Shown in pieces: positions 42,145 through 51,344 of a stretch of DNA of 64,000 nt. Under the pieces are notes generated by a model, which was not told where the DNA came from, searched no databases, and was given only the letters and a program-made list of their open reading frames with translations. A program made the translations under genes and the position numbers. Numbering within the stretch: position 1 is the first letter of the stretch; the number at the start of each line of letters is the position of its first letter. The stretch is taken from the NCBI RefSeq assembly GCF_900104745.1, contig NZ_LT629732.1:4265981-4329980 (forward strand), read 5' to 3'. This stretch comes from Actinopolymorpha singaporensis. Its GTDB lineage: Bacteria; Actinomycetota; Actinomycetes; Propionibacteriales; Actinopolymorphaceae.

Positions 42145-44187
42145 TCAGCCGGTGGGAGACACGAGGTCGACGTCGTCGGCGAGCACGTAGCCGACCCGGT
42201 GGCCGAACTGCACCTGGTAGTAACGCATCTGCCCACGGATGACCTGGTGGTCGGCGGGGTCGAAGGTCACCGCACGGTAGTACTCCGCCTCCGCCTGCAG
42301 TCCGAGCACGTAGTCCTGCCCGGCGGGCCAGGTGTACTGCAACGGCACCAACGCCTGCACGGGAACGTCCGGCGGATAGGCGGCGGCCTCGGGGTAGGCG
42401 CGGCCGTAGATCTGCACCGAAGCCTTTCCCTGCTTGGGTTTCACCAGCGTCGCCTTCGTCCACACCGCACGCGGAGCGTCGGCCGGGTTGAAGAACCACC
42501 CCTTCTGGCCGAGGTACCAGATCGCGGTCCACTCACCACGCACCTCCGCGACGGCGTACTGCTGACCGGTGGAGACCCGGCTGCCGATGTCGGCGACGTT
42601 GGTCGTACTCACACCGTCGGGCGGGTTGCTGCCCACGTCCCGGAGCAGGGGAGCGTCCTGACGGGGCTCGGTGTGTAGGAGCACTGCCGACGACGGCCAG
42701 GCCCGGCAGCGGCGCGGCCGTCCCTCTGACGGCGGGCCGGGGTTGTCCTCGCAGTGGGTGAAGACGGGCCGGTTGGTCGCGAAGTTCGGCTTGATGGTCA
42801 CGACTCCACCGGCGGAGGAGGCGTTCTGGGTGAACGGTGCGCCGAGGAGCTCGAAGTAGTGGGCCCAGTCCCAGTAGGGGCCCGGGTCCCAGTGCATTCC
42901 CTCCACCAGACCGGGAGTGACGCCGGGAACGTTGTCGTGGCCCAGGATGTGCTGGCGGTCCAGCGGGATGTCGTACTTCGCAGCGAGGTATCGCACCAGG
43001 GAGGCGGAGTTGCGGTACATCACCTCGGTGAACCAGTCGCCGCGCGCGGCGTAGCCCTCGTGCTCCAGTCCGATCGACTTCGCGTTGACGTACCAGTTGC
43101 CCGCGTGCCAGGCGACGTCCTTGGTGGCTACGTGCTGGGCGATGTGGCCGTCGCTGTCGCGCAAGGTGTAGTGCCAGCTGACGTAGGTCGGGTCCTGGGC
43201 AAGCCTGATGGTGCCGGCGTAGCTGCCCTCGGTGCTGTGGATGACGATGTAGCGCACCTTCTGGCTGTTCGGCCGGTCAGCGAGGTCGTGGTTTCCGTAG
43301 TCGCCGTCGCCGAGTTCCTGGTACGGCGCGGGAATCCACTCACACCCGAGGCCGGCGGGACACTCCACCTGCTCCGCTGCGTTCGTGGCGGTGTGCAAGC
43401 CCAGCTTGCGCAGCCAGCTCCGGTCCGCACGTACGCCGGTCGCCGCGAGCGTGACCCGCCGGCCGTCGTCGGTCGTGCGGGTCGCGCCCTTCCGGATCTG
43501 GGCGTAAACCTCGTCGGCGAACGAGCGGGCCGTGGTCTCCTCGGTGGCGCCGGAGTACGCCGCGACCGCGCCGTACCAGTCACCGGGGTCGGTGGCGCCC
43601 GCTCCGCCCAACCGGCGTTGGTACTCCGCGAGCACCGCCGCACCGCCACGGATGTTGGCGGCCGGCTCGGTGCGCAAGGTGGCCTTGCCCAGGCCGGTCA
43701 ACCGCGCGGCGAGGTCGACGGTCTGGAAGGCCGGGCCACGGGGCACCCTCGTCGCGCCCGGGCGCGACGGGTCGCCGCGTTCCCCCGGAGCCGGTGCGCC
43801 GTCGCGGGCCGTGGCCGCGGCCAGGTCGGTGAGGTGCATCGGGCCGTAGCCGCCTGCCATGGAAGGCCGTCCCTGGTGGGCGTCCCAGCGCGTCTCGAGG
43901 TAGGACACACCGAGCAACACCGGCAGAGGTACGGCGTACTCCCGAGCGGCCCGAACGAACGCCGCCTGGCCGGAGGCCGAAACCCCTGCTGTGGTTGAGC
44001 CCTGAGTGCTCTGCCCGCCCTGCCCGCCCTGGACACCCTGGACACCTGCACCCTGGACCGACGCCCGGGCGCCGACGGCGGGTACGCCGCTCATCGCCAG
44101 TGCCGCGGCCGCCACGGCGGCGGTGGCGACGCCCACGCGCAGGGACCGCGACTTCCTGGGCTTCCTCGGAAAGCTCCGGCGCATCAC
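42145..44187 (-). CDS. Secreted peptidoglycan hydrolase: lysozyme-like (SLT) domain plus N-acetylmuramoyl-L-alanine amidase
   Basis: A signal peptide with an Arg-rich start and an AVAAAALAMSGVPAVGA core is followed by a Gln/Gly-rich linker. A transglycosylase-like helical domain comes next (about residues 72-240; LGVSYLETRWDAHQG). Then there is an amidase_2 domain (about 310-460; YIVIHSTEGSY, SWHYTLRDSDG, HILGHDNVPG) with zinc His residues. The C-terminal 170 residues look like an SH3-type cell-wall binding region. At 680 residues it is a two-activity wall hydrolase. Confidence 0.88.
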   Translation of the reverse strand: MMRRSFPRKPRKSRSLRVGVATAAVAAAALAMSGVPAVGARASVQGAGVQGVQGGQGGQSTQGSTTAGVSASGQAAFVRAAREYAVPLPVLLGVSYLETRWDAHQGRPSMAGGYGPMHLTDLAAATARDGAPAPGERGDPSRPGATRVPRGPAFQTVDLAARLTGLGKATLRTEPAANIRGGAAVLAEYQRRLGGAGATDPGDWYGAVAAYSGATEETTARSFADEVYAQIRKGATRTTDDGRRVTLAATGVRADRSWLRKLGLHTATNAAEQVECPAGLGCEWIPAPYQELGDGDYGNHDLADRPNSQKVRYIVIHSTEGSYAGTIRLAQDPTYVSWHYTLRDSDGHIAQHVATKDVAWHAGNWYVNAKSIGLEHEGYAARGDWFTEVMYRNSASLVRYLAAKYDIPLDRQHILGHDNVPGVTPGLVEGMHWDPGPYWDWAHYFELLGAPFTQNASSAGGVVTIKPNFATNRPVFTHCEDNPGPPSEGRPRRCRAWPSSAVLLHTEPRQDAPLLRDVGSNPPDGVSTTNVADIGSRVSTGQQYAVAEVRGEWTAIWYLGQKGWFFNPADAPRAVWTKATLVKPKQGKASVQIYGRAYPEAAAYPPDVPVQALVPLQYTWPAGQDYVLGLQAEAEYYRAVTFDPADHQVIRGQMRYYQVQFGHRVGYVLADDVDLVSPTG

Positions 44188-44386
44188 TGACCTCCCCGTC
44201 AGCCACGCGGCACCGGCCCACGCCGCGCGATGTCGCGCTCAGCGTTATCCCACCTGCCGAGCCGCGTCAACGGATTGCGCACAACCGGACGTCGCCGCAG
44301 ATATTTCCCGGCCACTCCTCCGCGGAAGGACACCCAAGGGCTCGGACCGGCCACGCGCCGGCGCCGGCTGCCCTACCGTGGTGCGA

Positions 44387-45121
44387 ATGAAGGCAACCAC
44401 CGTGGTTCCGGGCGTCTACCGCATCAAGCACGGGTTCGTCAGCTCCTACGTCGTGGAGTCCGACGACGGCCTCGTCCTGGTCGACACCGGCGAACGCAAG
44501 GACGACGAGGACATTGCCGAGGGCCTGCGGCAGCTTGGCCGGGAGGCGGCGCAGATCCGCCACATCCTGGTGACGCACCACCATTCCGACCACGTTGGGG
44601 GCCTGGCCGCGATGGTGCGGCGTACTGGTGCTTCGGTATACGCCCATCCGATCGACGCGGGTGTGGTGCGTGGCGACACTCCACGGCAGTGGCCGCAGTG
44701 GGAGGGCATCGTCGCCCGCGTGCTGGGTCCCCTCGTCGCGCGGATGAACGCCCGGGGCGGAGAACCCGAGCCCGCGCCGGTCGACGTCGAGGTCGACGAG
44801 GGGCAGCGGCTGCCGTTCGCGGGCGGGATCCGGGTGATCCACACACCGGGCCACACCCGCGGGCATCTGTCGTTCCTGCTCGAACGCGACGGCGGAACGC
44901 TCCTCGTCGGCGACGCGGCGGTCCACCTCGCCGGTATCCGCTCGTCCGCCGGCCGGGCAGGGGAGATCGTCACCGAGGACATGCCGGCGGCCGCGCGGAG
45001 CTTCCGCCGGCTCGGGGAACTCGACTTCGAGAAGGCCGTGTTCGGCCATGGCGAGCCGATCCTGTCCGGTGCGTCCGAGCGCTTCCGGCGGAAGGCCGGT
45101 CGCGGGCGCGGTCGTTCCTAG
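44387..45121 (+). CDS. MBL-fold metallo-hydrolase
   Basis: This 244-residue protein has THHHSDHVGGLAAM (about residue 63), then HTPGHTRGHLSFLL, VGDAAVHL and a final FGHGEPI, the full metal set of glyoxalase-II-like hydrolases. ATG at 44387 is preferred because a TACCGT hexamer lies 7 bp upstream. The substrate is unknown. Confidence 0.88.
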   Translation: MKATTVVPGVYRIKHGFVSSYVVESDDGLVLVDTGERKDDEDIAEGLRQLGREAAQIRHILVTHHHSDHVGGLAAMVRRTGASVYAHPIDAGVVRGDTPRQWPQWEGIVARVLGPLVARMNARGGEPEPAPVDVEVDEGQRLPFAGGIRVIHTPGHTRGHLSFLLERDGGTLLVGDAAVHLAGIRSSAGRAGEIVTEDMPAAARSFRRLGELDFEKAVFGHGEPILSGASERFRRKAGRGRGRS

Positions 45122-45239
45122 CCGGCTCAGGGTGCCGGCGGCGAGGCCGCCCACCAGGCCCGACAGGCCGAATTGGTCCGGTGATCGACCTCGCGATCGG
45201 CTCGTCCGCGCGGGCTGATCCGCCCGTAGGTTTCGGTTC

Positions 45240-46250
45240 ATGGAACACCGTTATCTCGGCCGCACAGGCCTGCGGGTCAGCGAACTCTGCCTCGGCACCA
45301 TGACGTTCGGACAGTCCACCGACGAGGCGACCAGCCACAAGATGCTGGACCGCTTCGTGGAAGCCGGCGGGACCTTCGTGGACACCGCCGACGTCTACGG
45401 CGCCGGCTCCAGTGAGGAGGTCGTCGGCCGCTGGCTGTCGTCCGCGAACCGCGACGACATCGTGCTCGCCACCAAGGTGTACGGCCGGATGGGCGCGGGC
45501 CAGAACGACACCGGCGCCGGCCGCAAGCACATCATGGCGGCGGTGGAGGCCAGCCTGCGCAGACTCGGCACCGACTACATCGATCTGTACCAGGTGCACG
45601 TCTTCGACGACGGTACGCCGATGGAGGAGACGCTCGGCACCCTCGACCGGCTGGTGCAAAGCGGCAAGGTCCGGTACGTCGGAGCCAGCAACTACACCGG
45701 CTGGCAGTTGCAGAAGTCGGTCGACGTCGCCCGGCACAACGGCTGGGAGCCGTTCGCCTGCCTGCAACCGCTGTACAACCTGCTCGACCGCGACGCCGAA
45801 CTCGAACTCGTCCCCGTCTGCGAGCGCGAGGGCCTCGGCCTGATCGCCTGGAGCCCGCTGCGCGGCGGCTGGCTGTCCGGCAGGTACCGCCGCGGCGCCG
45901 GCGGTGCGGTGACCGGCTCCCGCGTCGACGAGGCGAGCGGCAACGAGAACGGCGAGAGCTGGGAGCGTTACGCCAACGAGCGCACCTGGACCGTCCTGGA
46001 CGCGCTGCACGACATCGCCGAGTCGACAGGTCACTCGCCCGCGCAGGTCGCACTGCGCTGGCTCGTGCAACGGCCCGGGGTGACGGCGCCGATCATCGGC
46101 GCGCGCACACTGGAGCAGTTCGACGACAACCTCGGCGCGGCCGGCTGGTCACTGAGCGCTGCGGAGATGGCCCGGCTGGACGAGGCAAGTGAGTTCACCC
46201 GCCCCTATCCGTACGCCCTGCTGCGGTCGTTCGTCCGCAGGCCCGCCTGA
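45240..46250 (+). CDS. Aldo/keto reductase
   Basis: This 336-residue TIM-barrel NADPH reductase of the YajO/YakC type has the catalytic tetrad in [13 protein letters not shown] (Asp, Tyr), LATKVYG (Lys) and YQVHVFD (His). The cofactor site is [19 protein letters not shown] hexamer 7 bp before the ATG suggests a leaderless message. The 3' end is 16 bp from the convergent MBL gene. Confidence 0.92.
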   Translation: MEHRYLGRTGLRVSELCLGTMTFGQSTDEATSHKMLDRFVEAGGTFVDTADVYGAGSSEEVVGRWLSSANRDDIVLATKVYGRMGAGQNDTGAGRKHIMAAVEASLRRLGTDYIDLYQVHVFDDGTPMEETLGTLDRLVQSGKVRYVGASNYTGWQLQKSVDVARHNGWEPFACLQPLYNLLDRDAELELVPVCEREGLGLIAWSPLRGGWLSGRYRRGAGGAVTGSRVDEASGNENGESWERYANERTWTVLDALHDIAESTGHSPAQVALRWLVQRPGVTAPIIGARTLEQFDDNLGAAGWSLSAAEMARLDEASEFTRPYPYALLRSFVRRPA

Positions 46251-46266
46251 GCCGAAGCCGCCGCTC

Positions 46267-46923
46267 TCACCAGCCGCGGGCGCGCCACTGCGGCAGGTGG
46301 GGCCGCTCGGCACCGAGCGTGGTGTCGGCGCCGTGGCCGGGGTAGACCCACGTCTCGTCCGGCAGGCGGTCGAACAGCTTGTGCTCCACGTCGTCGATCA
46401 ACCGGGTGAAGTCCTTCTTCGACCCGTGGGTGTTGCCGACCCCGCCGGGGAACAGGCTGTCACCGGTGAACAGGTGCGGGCGCCCGCCCGGCTCGTCGTA
46501 ACACAACGCCACCGAGCCGGGCGTGTGCCCGACCAGGTGGGTGACGGTGAGGACGCAGGACCCGACGCGTACCTCGTCGCCGTCGTGCAGCGGCTCGGTG
46601 GTGGGCACCCTGATGCCGGGCGCGTCGTCGACGTGGGCGGCGGTCGCCGCGCCGGTCCGGTGGACGACCTCGGCCAGGGCCTGCCAGTGGTCGCCGTGCC
46701 GGTGGGTGGTGATCACCCGGGCCAGCGGCGCGCCTCCGAGCAGGTCGATCAGCGTGCCGGCGTCGTTGGCCGCGTCGATCAGGACCTGCTCGCCGGTCTC
46801 CCGGCAGCGCAGCAGGTAGGCGTTGTTGTCCATCGGGCCCACCGAGATCTTGGTCAGGGTCAGCCCGGCGAGTTCGCGGACCGCTGGGGCGCCCCCAACC
46901 TTCACATTTCCGTCGTACGCCAT
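46267..46923 (-). CDS. MBL-fold hydrolase (glyoxalase II-like)
   Basis: This 218-residue protein has TTHRHGDHWQAL, HLVGHTPGSVAL, FTGDSLFPGGVGNT and YPGHGADTTLG, the usual Zn/Fe ligands of hydroxyacylglutathione-hydrolase-like enzymes. In actinobacteria such enzymes may act on mycothiol or other thioesters. Divergent from argS with a gap of 57 bp. Confidence 0.88.
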   Translation of the reverse strand: MAYDGNVKVGGAPAVRELAGLTLTKISVGPMDNNAYLLRCRETGEQVLIDAANDAGTLIDLLGGAPLARVITTHRHGDHWQALAEVVHRTGAATAAHVDDAPGIRVPTTEPLHDGDEVRVGSCVLTVTHLVGHTPGSVALCYDEPGGRPHLFTGDSLFPGGVGNTHGSKKDFTRLIDDVEHKLFDRLPDETWVYPGHGADTTLGAERPHLPQWRARGW

Positions 46924-46980
46924 GGCACGGACGGTAGCGCACCGCCAAGTGACCCGCCGCGTGCTTCCGGGTGGGTGGGC

Positions 46981-48732
46981 ATGCGATCCTTACGTGTTGT
47001 GACCGACCTTCCCGAGCTGCTCGCGCAGAAGCTGGCCCGTGCCTTCGCCGACGTGGCGGGATCGCCCGCCGATCCGGCGGTGCGCCGTTCCGACCGTGCC
47101 GACTACCAGGCCGATGGCGCGCTGCGCCTGGCAAAGCAGCTCGGCCGCCCGCCGCGCGAGGTGGCGGCAGAGGTGCTGGAGCGCGCCGACCTCGGCGAAC
47201 TGGTCGCCAACGCGGAGATCGCCGGGCCCGGGTTCGTCAACCTCACCGTCGCCGACGAGGCGCTCTCCGGGCTGGTCGAGCAGATGTCGGCCGACACCGA
47301 ACGGCTCGGGGTGGCCACGATTCCGGAGCCGGAGCGGGTCCTGGTCGACTACTCCGGCCCGAACGTCGCCAAGGAGATGCATGTCGGGCACCTGCGCTCG
47401 ACGATCATCGGCGACGCCCTGTCCAGGCTCCTGAGCCATCTCGGCCACGACGTCATACGCCAGAACCACATCGGCGACTGGGGCACGCAGTTCGGCATGC
47501 TGATCGAGCACATGCTCGACCTCGGCGCCGGCGAGACGGCACAGGAGCTGTCCGTCGGTGACCTCGGTGAGTTCTACCGCGACGCCCGGGCGAAGTTCGA
47601 CGCCGACCCGGACTTCGCCGACCGGTCCCGCCGCCGGGTGGTCGTTCTGCAGGGCGGCGACCCCGAGACGCTCGCCCTGTGGCGGGTGCTGGTGGAGGAG
47701 TCCGAGCGCTACTTCGCCGCCGTCTACGAGCGGTTGTCGGTGCTGCTGACGCCTGCGGACATCGCGGGGGAGTCCAGCTACAACGACCAGCTGGCCTCGG
47801 TGATCGACGAGCTCGTCCAGCTCGGGCTGGCCCGGGAGAGCGAGGGCGCGCTGTGTGCCTTCCCCGAGGGCTTCACCGGCCGCGACGGCGGGCCGATGCC
47901 GTTGATCCTGCGCAAGAGCGACGGCGGTTTCGGGTACGACACGACCGACCTGGCCGCCCTGCGCCACCGCGTCCACGACCTGAAGGCCCGCCGGCTGGTC
48001 TACATCACCGACCTCGGCCAGCGGCTGCACTTCGAGCTGGTGTTCCAGACCGGCCGGGAGGCCGGCTGGCTCGGTGCCGACGCGCGGGCGGAGTTCCAGG
48101 GCTTCGGCGTCGTGCTCGGCCCGGACCGCAAGCGGCTGCGCACCCGGGCCGGTGAGTCGGTCAAGCTGATCGACCTGATCGAGGAGGCGGTCCGGCGGGC
48201 CGCGGCGGTAGTGGCGGAGAAGGCCCCCCACCTGTCCGCGGAGGAGCAGGCCGAGGTCGCCCAGATCGTGGGCATCGGCGCGCTGAAATACGCCGACCTG
48301 TCCAACGACCGGGCAAAGGACTACGTCTTCGACTGGGACCGGATGCTGTCCTTCGACGGCAACACCGCGCCGTACCTCCAGTACGCCCACGCCCGGATCC
48401 ACTCCGTCTTCCGGCGTGGCGAGATCGACCCGGCGAGCCTGGCCGGCGCCAAGGTGGTGCTCGCCGACCCGGCCGAGCACGCCCTGGCCCTGCGGCTCAC
48501 CGAGTTCGAGGGCGTGCTGCACAAGGCGGTCGAGGAGGTGGAGCTGCACCGCATCGCGGGGTACCTCTTCGACCTGGCCACCGCGTTCACGTCGTTCTAC
48601 GAGCGCTGCCCCGTGCTGCGCGCGGAGGACGAGGCGACCCGGACCAGCCGCCTCGTCCTGTGCGACGTGACCGCCCGGGTACTGGCCACCGGACTGTCGC
48701 TGCTGGGGATTGCCGCGCCGATCCGCATGTAG
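46981..48732 (+). CDS. argS: Arginyl-tRNA synthetase
   Basis: This 583-residue class I synthetase charges tRNA-Arg. An N-terminal Add-1 domain (residues 1-110) is followed by the signature NVAKEMHVGHLRSTIIGD (HIGH-type HVGH) and NHIGDWGTQFGML. The KMSK-equivalent loop is LRTRAGESVKL. The C-terminal anticodon-binding DALR domain ends ASIRM-like (GIAAPIRM). ATG at 46981 with GGGTGGG immediately upstream; a GTG at 46999 is an alternative. Confidence 0.96.
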   Translation: MRSLRVVTDLPELLAQKLARAFADVAGSPADPAVRRSDRADYQADGALRLAKQLGRPPREVAAEVLERADLGELVANAEIAGPGFVNLTVADEALSGLVEQMSADTERLGVATIPEPERVLVDYSGPNVAKEMHVGHLRSTIIGDALSRLLSHLGHDVIRQNHIGDWGTQFGMLIEHMLDLGAGETAQELSVGDLGEFYRDARAKFDADPDFADRSRRRVVVLQGGDPETLALWRVLVEESERYFAAVYERLSVLLTPADIAGESSYNDQLASVIDELVQLGLARESEGALCAFPEGFTGRDGGPMPLILRKSDGGFGYDTTDLAALRHRVHDLKARRLVYITDLGQRLHFELVFQTGREAGWLGADARAEFQGFGVVLGPDRKRLRTRAGESVKLIDLIEEAVRRAAAVVAEKAPHLSAEEQAEVAQIVGIGALKYADLSNDRAKDYVFDWDRMLSFDGNTAPYLQYAHARIHSVFRRGEIDPASLAGAKVVLADPAEHALALRLTEFEGVLHKAVEEVELHRIAGYLFDLATAFTSFYERCPVLRAEDEATRTSRLVLCDVTARVLATGLSLLGIAAPIRM

Positions 48733-48769
48733 GACGCTGCCCTCGAGGCAGGCGTGGAAGGATGACCGC

Positions 48770-49363
48770 ATGAGTGAGTCCGCGAGCGCGACGCAGGGGC
48801 TGCGCGCGGCCATCGACCGCAGTGGCTACTACCCGGACGTCGTCGCCGACGCGTTGGAGACCTGTCTGGCCGGTGAACGGGTCGTCTCCTTTTTCGTCCA
48901 CCACGAGCCGACGTTCTACTCCGAGGAGGTACGCCGGCACATCACGGTGCTCGTCCTCACGCCGAGCAGGCTGGTCCTCGGCCACACCGACGAGCACCCG
49001 GCCGACGACACCCTGCCGACGCCGTACGCCACCGCCTCCACCGAGGCGGTGCCCATCGACCGGGTGAGTTCGATCGTGGTGAGCCGGGTGGTGGCCAACC
49101 CGGCCGCGTACGAGCCGGGCGGCGCCGTTCACGAGGCGATCCTCACCATCGGCTGGGGCGCGATGGGCCGGCTCGACCTGGAGCCCGCCACCTGCGCCGA
49201 CCCCAACTGCGAGGCCGACCACGGTTACACCGGCACGTTCTCCTCCGACGATCTCACCGTGCGGGTGAGCTCGGCGGTGGAGGGCGGCGACGCCGTGGGC
49301 AGGCTGCTCGGCTTCGCGCAGGAACTGTCCGTACTCACCCGGCGCCCGCCGCAGTTTCGATGA
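48770..49363 (+). CDS. DUF5998-like conserved actinobacterial protein
   Basis: This 197-residue protein of conserved actinobacterial type has blocks GLRAAIDRSGYYPDVVADAL, VVSFFVHHEPTFYSEEVRRH and a CADPNCEADHGYTG segment with two cysteines. The function is not known. ATG at 48770 behind GGAAGG. It overlaps the next gene by 4 bp. Confidence 0.8.
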   Translation: MSESASATQGLRAAIDRSGYYPDVVADALETCLAGERVVSFFVHHEPTFYSEEVRRHITVLVLTPSRLVLGHTDEHPADDTLPTPYATASTEAVPIDRVSSIVVSRVVANPAAYEPGGAVHEAILTIGWGAMGRLDLEPATCADPNCEADHGYTGTFSSDDLTVRVSSAVEGGDAVGRLLGFAQELSVLTRRPPQFR

Positions 49364-50562
49364 CCTCGCCGGAGGGGGGCGGGCCGGGTACGCCGGCCCC
49401 GTTGGCTCCGCTGCCTCCCTCGGCTCCGCTGCCTGCCTCGGCTGCGTCGGATCTGGTGCTCCCGCGCTACGGCGCCGGCGCGTTGTCCGACGTGGTGCCG
49501 TCCGCCCTCGCCGCCCTCGGAGTCGAGGGCGAGCATGACCTGCTCGGCCTGCCGCCGTCGGACAGGTACGTCGTCATGCTCGTCGACGGGCTGGGCTGGC
49601 ACCTCCTGCACCGCCACGCAGAGGACGCGCCGTTCCTCACCGGCGAGGGCCGGATCAGGCGCTCGCTGACCGTGGGCGCGCCGTCCACCACCTCCACCAG
49701 CCTGGCGAGCCTGGGCACCGGGCTCCCGCCGGGCCGGCACGGCATCGTCGGCTACACCATGGCCATCCCGGGCACCGACCGGCTGCTCAACACGTTGCGC
49801 TGGGACACCACGGTGGAGCCGCTGGTGTGGCAGCCGCACCAGACGGCGTTCGAACGCGGCGTCCAGGCCGGAGTGGCCGTCACCACCGTGTCCCGCAAGG
49901 CGTTCCGGGGCTCGGGCATCACGGTGGCCGGGCTGCGCGGCGGGGAGTTCGTCCCCGCGGACAGCGCCGGGCAGGCCACGGCGGGAACAGTCGAGGCGAG
50001 CCGGCGCGGAGACCGCAGCCTGGTCTACCTGTACGAGGGTGACCTGGACTGGACCGGCCACCGCGCGGGCGTGAACTCTCCCGCGTGGCGGCACCAGCTG
50101 TCCGCGCTCGACCACTTCGCCGCCCGGCTGCGCTCGGCGCTGCCGGCCGACGTCGTACTCCTGGTCACCGGTGACCACGGAATGCTGGACGTGGCGCCGG
50201 ATCGCCGGGTGGACGTCGACTCCGCGCCGCAGCTGCGCGCCGGTGTGCGGATGGTCGGCGGCGACCCGCGGCTGCGATACCTCTACACCCACGAGGGAGC
50301 AGCCGGCGACGTGGTGGCGACGTGGCGGGAGCGGCTCGGCGACGGGGCCCTCGTACTGGGCCGGGACGAGGCGATCGCGACCGGGTGGTTCGGCGAGGTG
50401 GAGGACCGCGTGCGCCCGCGAATCGGTGACGTGGTGATCGCCGCGCTGGACGAAACGGCGGTGGAGTGCAGGCGGGACTTCCCGATGGAGCCGCTGATGG
50501 TCGGCTGGCACGGCTCGCTCACCGCCGAGGAGATGCTGGTGCCGCTGGTGGTGGCCGACTGA
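49360..50562 (+). CDS. Alkaline-phosphatase-superfamily nucleotide pyrophosphatase/phosphodiesterase
   Basis: This 400-residue protein has a Pro/Ala-rich N-terminus and a two-metal phosphodiesterase core. It has MLVDGLGWHLL (first Asp), the Thr nucleophile region APSTTSTSLASLGTGL, GDLDWTGHRAG, and VTGDHGMLDV. No signal peptide is evident, so it is probably cytoplasmic. The substrate could be a nucleotide diester. It is cotranscribed with the preceding gene. Confidence 0.88.
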   Translation: MTSPEGGGPGTPAPLAPLPPSAPLPASAASDLVLPRYGAGALSDVVPSALAALGVEGEHDLLGLPPSDRYVVMLVDGLGWHLLHRHAEDAPFLTGEGRIRRSLTVGAPSTTSTSLASLGTGLPPGRHGIVGYTMAIPGTDRLLNTLRWDTTVEPLVWQPHQTAFERGVQAGVAVTTVSRKAFRGSGITVAGLRGGEFVPADSAGQATAGTVEASRRGDRSLVYLYEGDLDWTGHRAGVNSPAWRHQLSALDHFAARLRSALPADVVLLVTGDHGMLDVAPDRRVDVDSAPQLRAGVRMVGGDPRLRYLYTHEGAAGDVVATWRERLGDGALVLGRDEAIATGWFGEVEDRVRPRIGDVVIAALDETAVECRRDFPMEPLMVGWHGSLTAEEMLVPLVVAD

Positions 50563-50637
50563 CCGGGTGATCGCCCTCAGCCGACCACTCGCCCCCGCCG
50601 ACCACCCGGCGCGGTCGATAGGCGAGGATGGCCCGCC

Positions 50638-51294
50638 GTGGCCGACCTCGTCTTCTTCACCGGAACCATGGACTGCGGCAAGTCGACGCTTGCCCTGCAG
50701 CTGGACCACAACGCCCGGCAACGCGGCCTCGCGGGACGGCTGTTCACCTGCCACGACCGGGCCGGCGCGGCTACCCTGTCCAGCCGGCTGGGACTCACCG
50801 TGCCCGCCGTGGAGGTACGCCCGCACCTCGACCTCCAGCAGTACGTCGTCGCCGAGATGACCGCGGGAGCGCGTATCGACTACCTCATCTGCGACGAGGC
50901 GCAGTTCTACTCCGCTGCGCAGATAGAGCAGCTCGGGCGGGTCGTGGACGAGCTGAGCGTCGAGGTCTACGCGTTCGGCATCCTCACCGACTTCCGCACC
51001 CGGCTGTTCGAGGGCAGCCAGCGGCTGGTCGAACTCGCCGACCGGTTGGAGTCGCTGCAGGTGCAGGCCCTGTGCTGGTGCGGTCGCCGCGGCACCCACA
51101 ACGCCCGGACGGTGGCCGGAGTGATGGTCACCGAGGGGGAGCAGGTCGTGGTCGGCGACACCGACGAGGGAGCCACCCTGGAGATCGGGTACGAGGTGCT
51201 GTGCCGGCGCCACCATCGCCGGCGGGTCACCGCGCACGCCGCGGGAGCCGGATCGCCGTCGCCGGACGTCCTGCCGTTCGGCGCGTCCGCCTGA
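50638..51294 (+). CDS. tdk: Thymidine kinase
   Basis: This 218-residue type II thymidine kinase phosphorylates thymidine in pyrimidine salvage. It has the P-loop GTMDCGKSTLAL, catalytic YLICDEAQFY, the lasso loop with a zinc site (LCWCGRR and VLCRRHH) and VVGDTDEG. GTG at 50638 with GCGAGGA upstream. Confidence 0.93.
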   Translation: MADLVFFTGTMDCGKSTLALQLDHNARQRGLAGRLFTCHDRAGAATLSSRLGLTVPAVEVRPHLDLQQYVVAEMTAGARIDYLICDEAQFYSAAQIEQLGRVVDELSVEVYAFGILTDFRTRLFEGSQRLVELADRLESLQVQALCWCGRRGTHNARTVAGVMVTEGEQVVVGDTDEGATLEIGYEVLCRRHHRRRVTAHAAGAGSPSPDVLPFGASA

Positions 51295-51344
51295 CGCGGA
51301 GCCTTCCGGACCGGCCGGGCCGGGACGCGGCCCCGCAGCGGGCC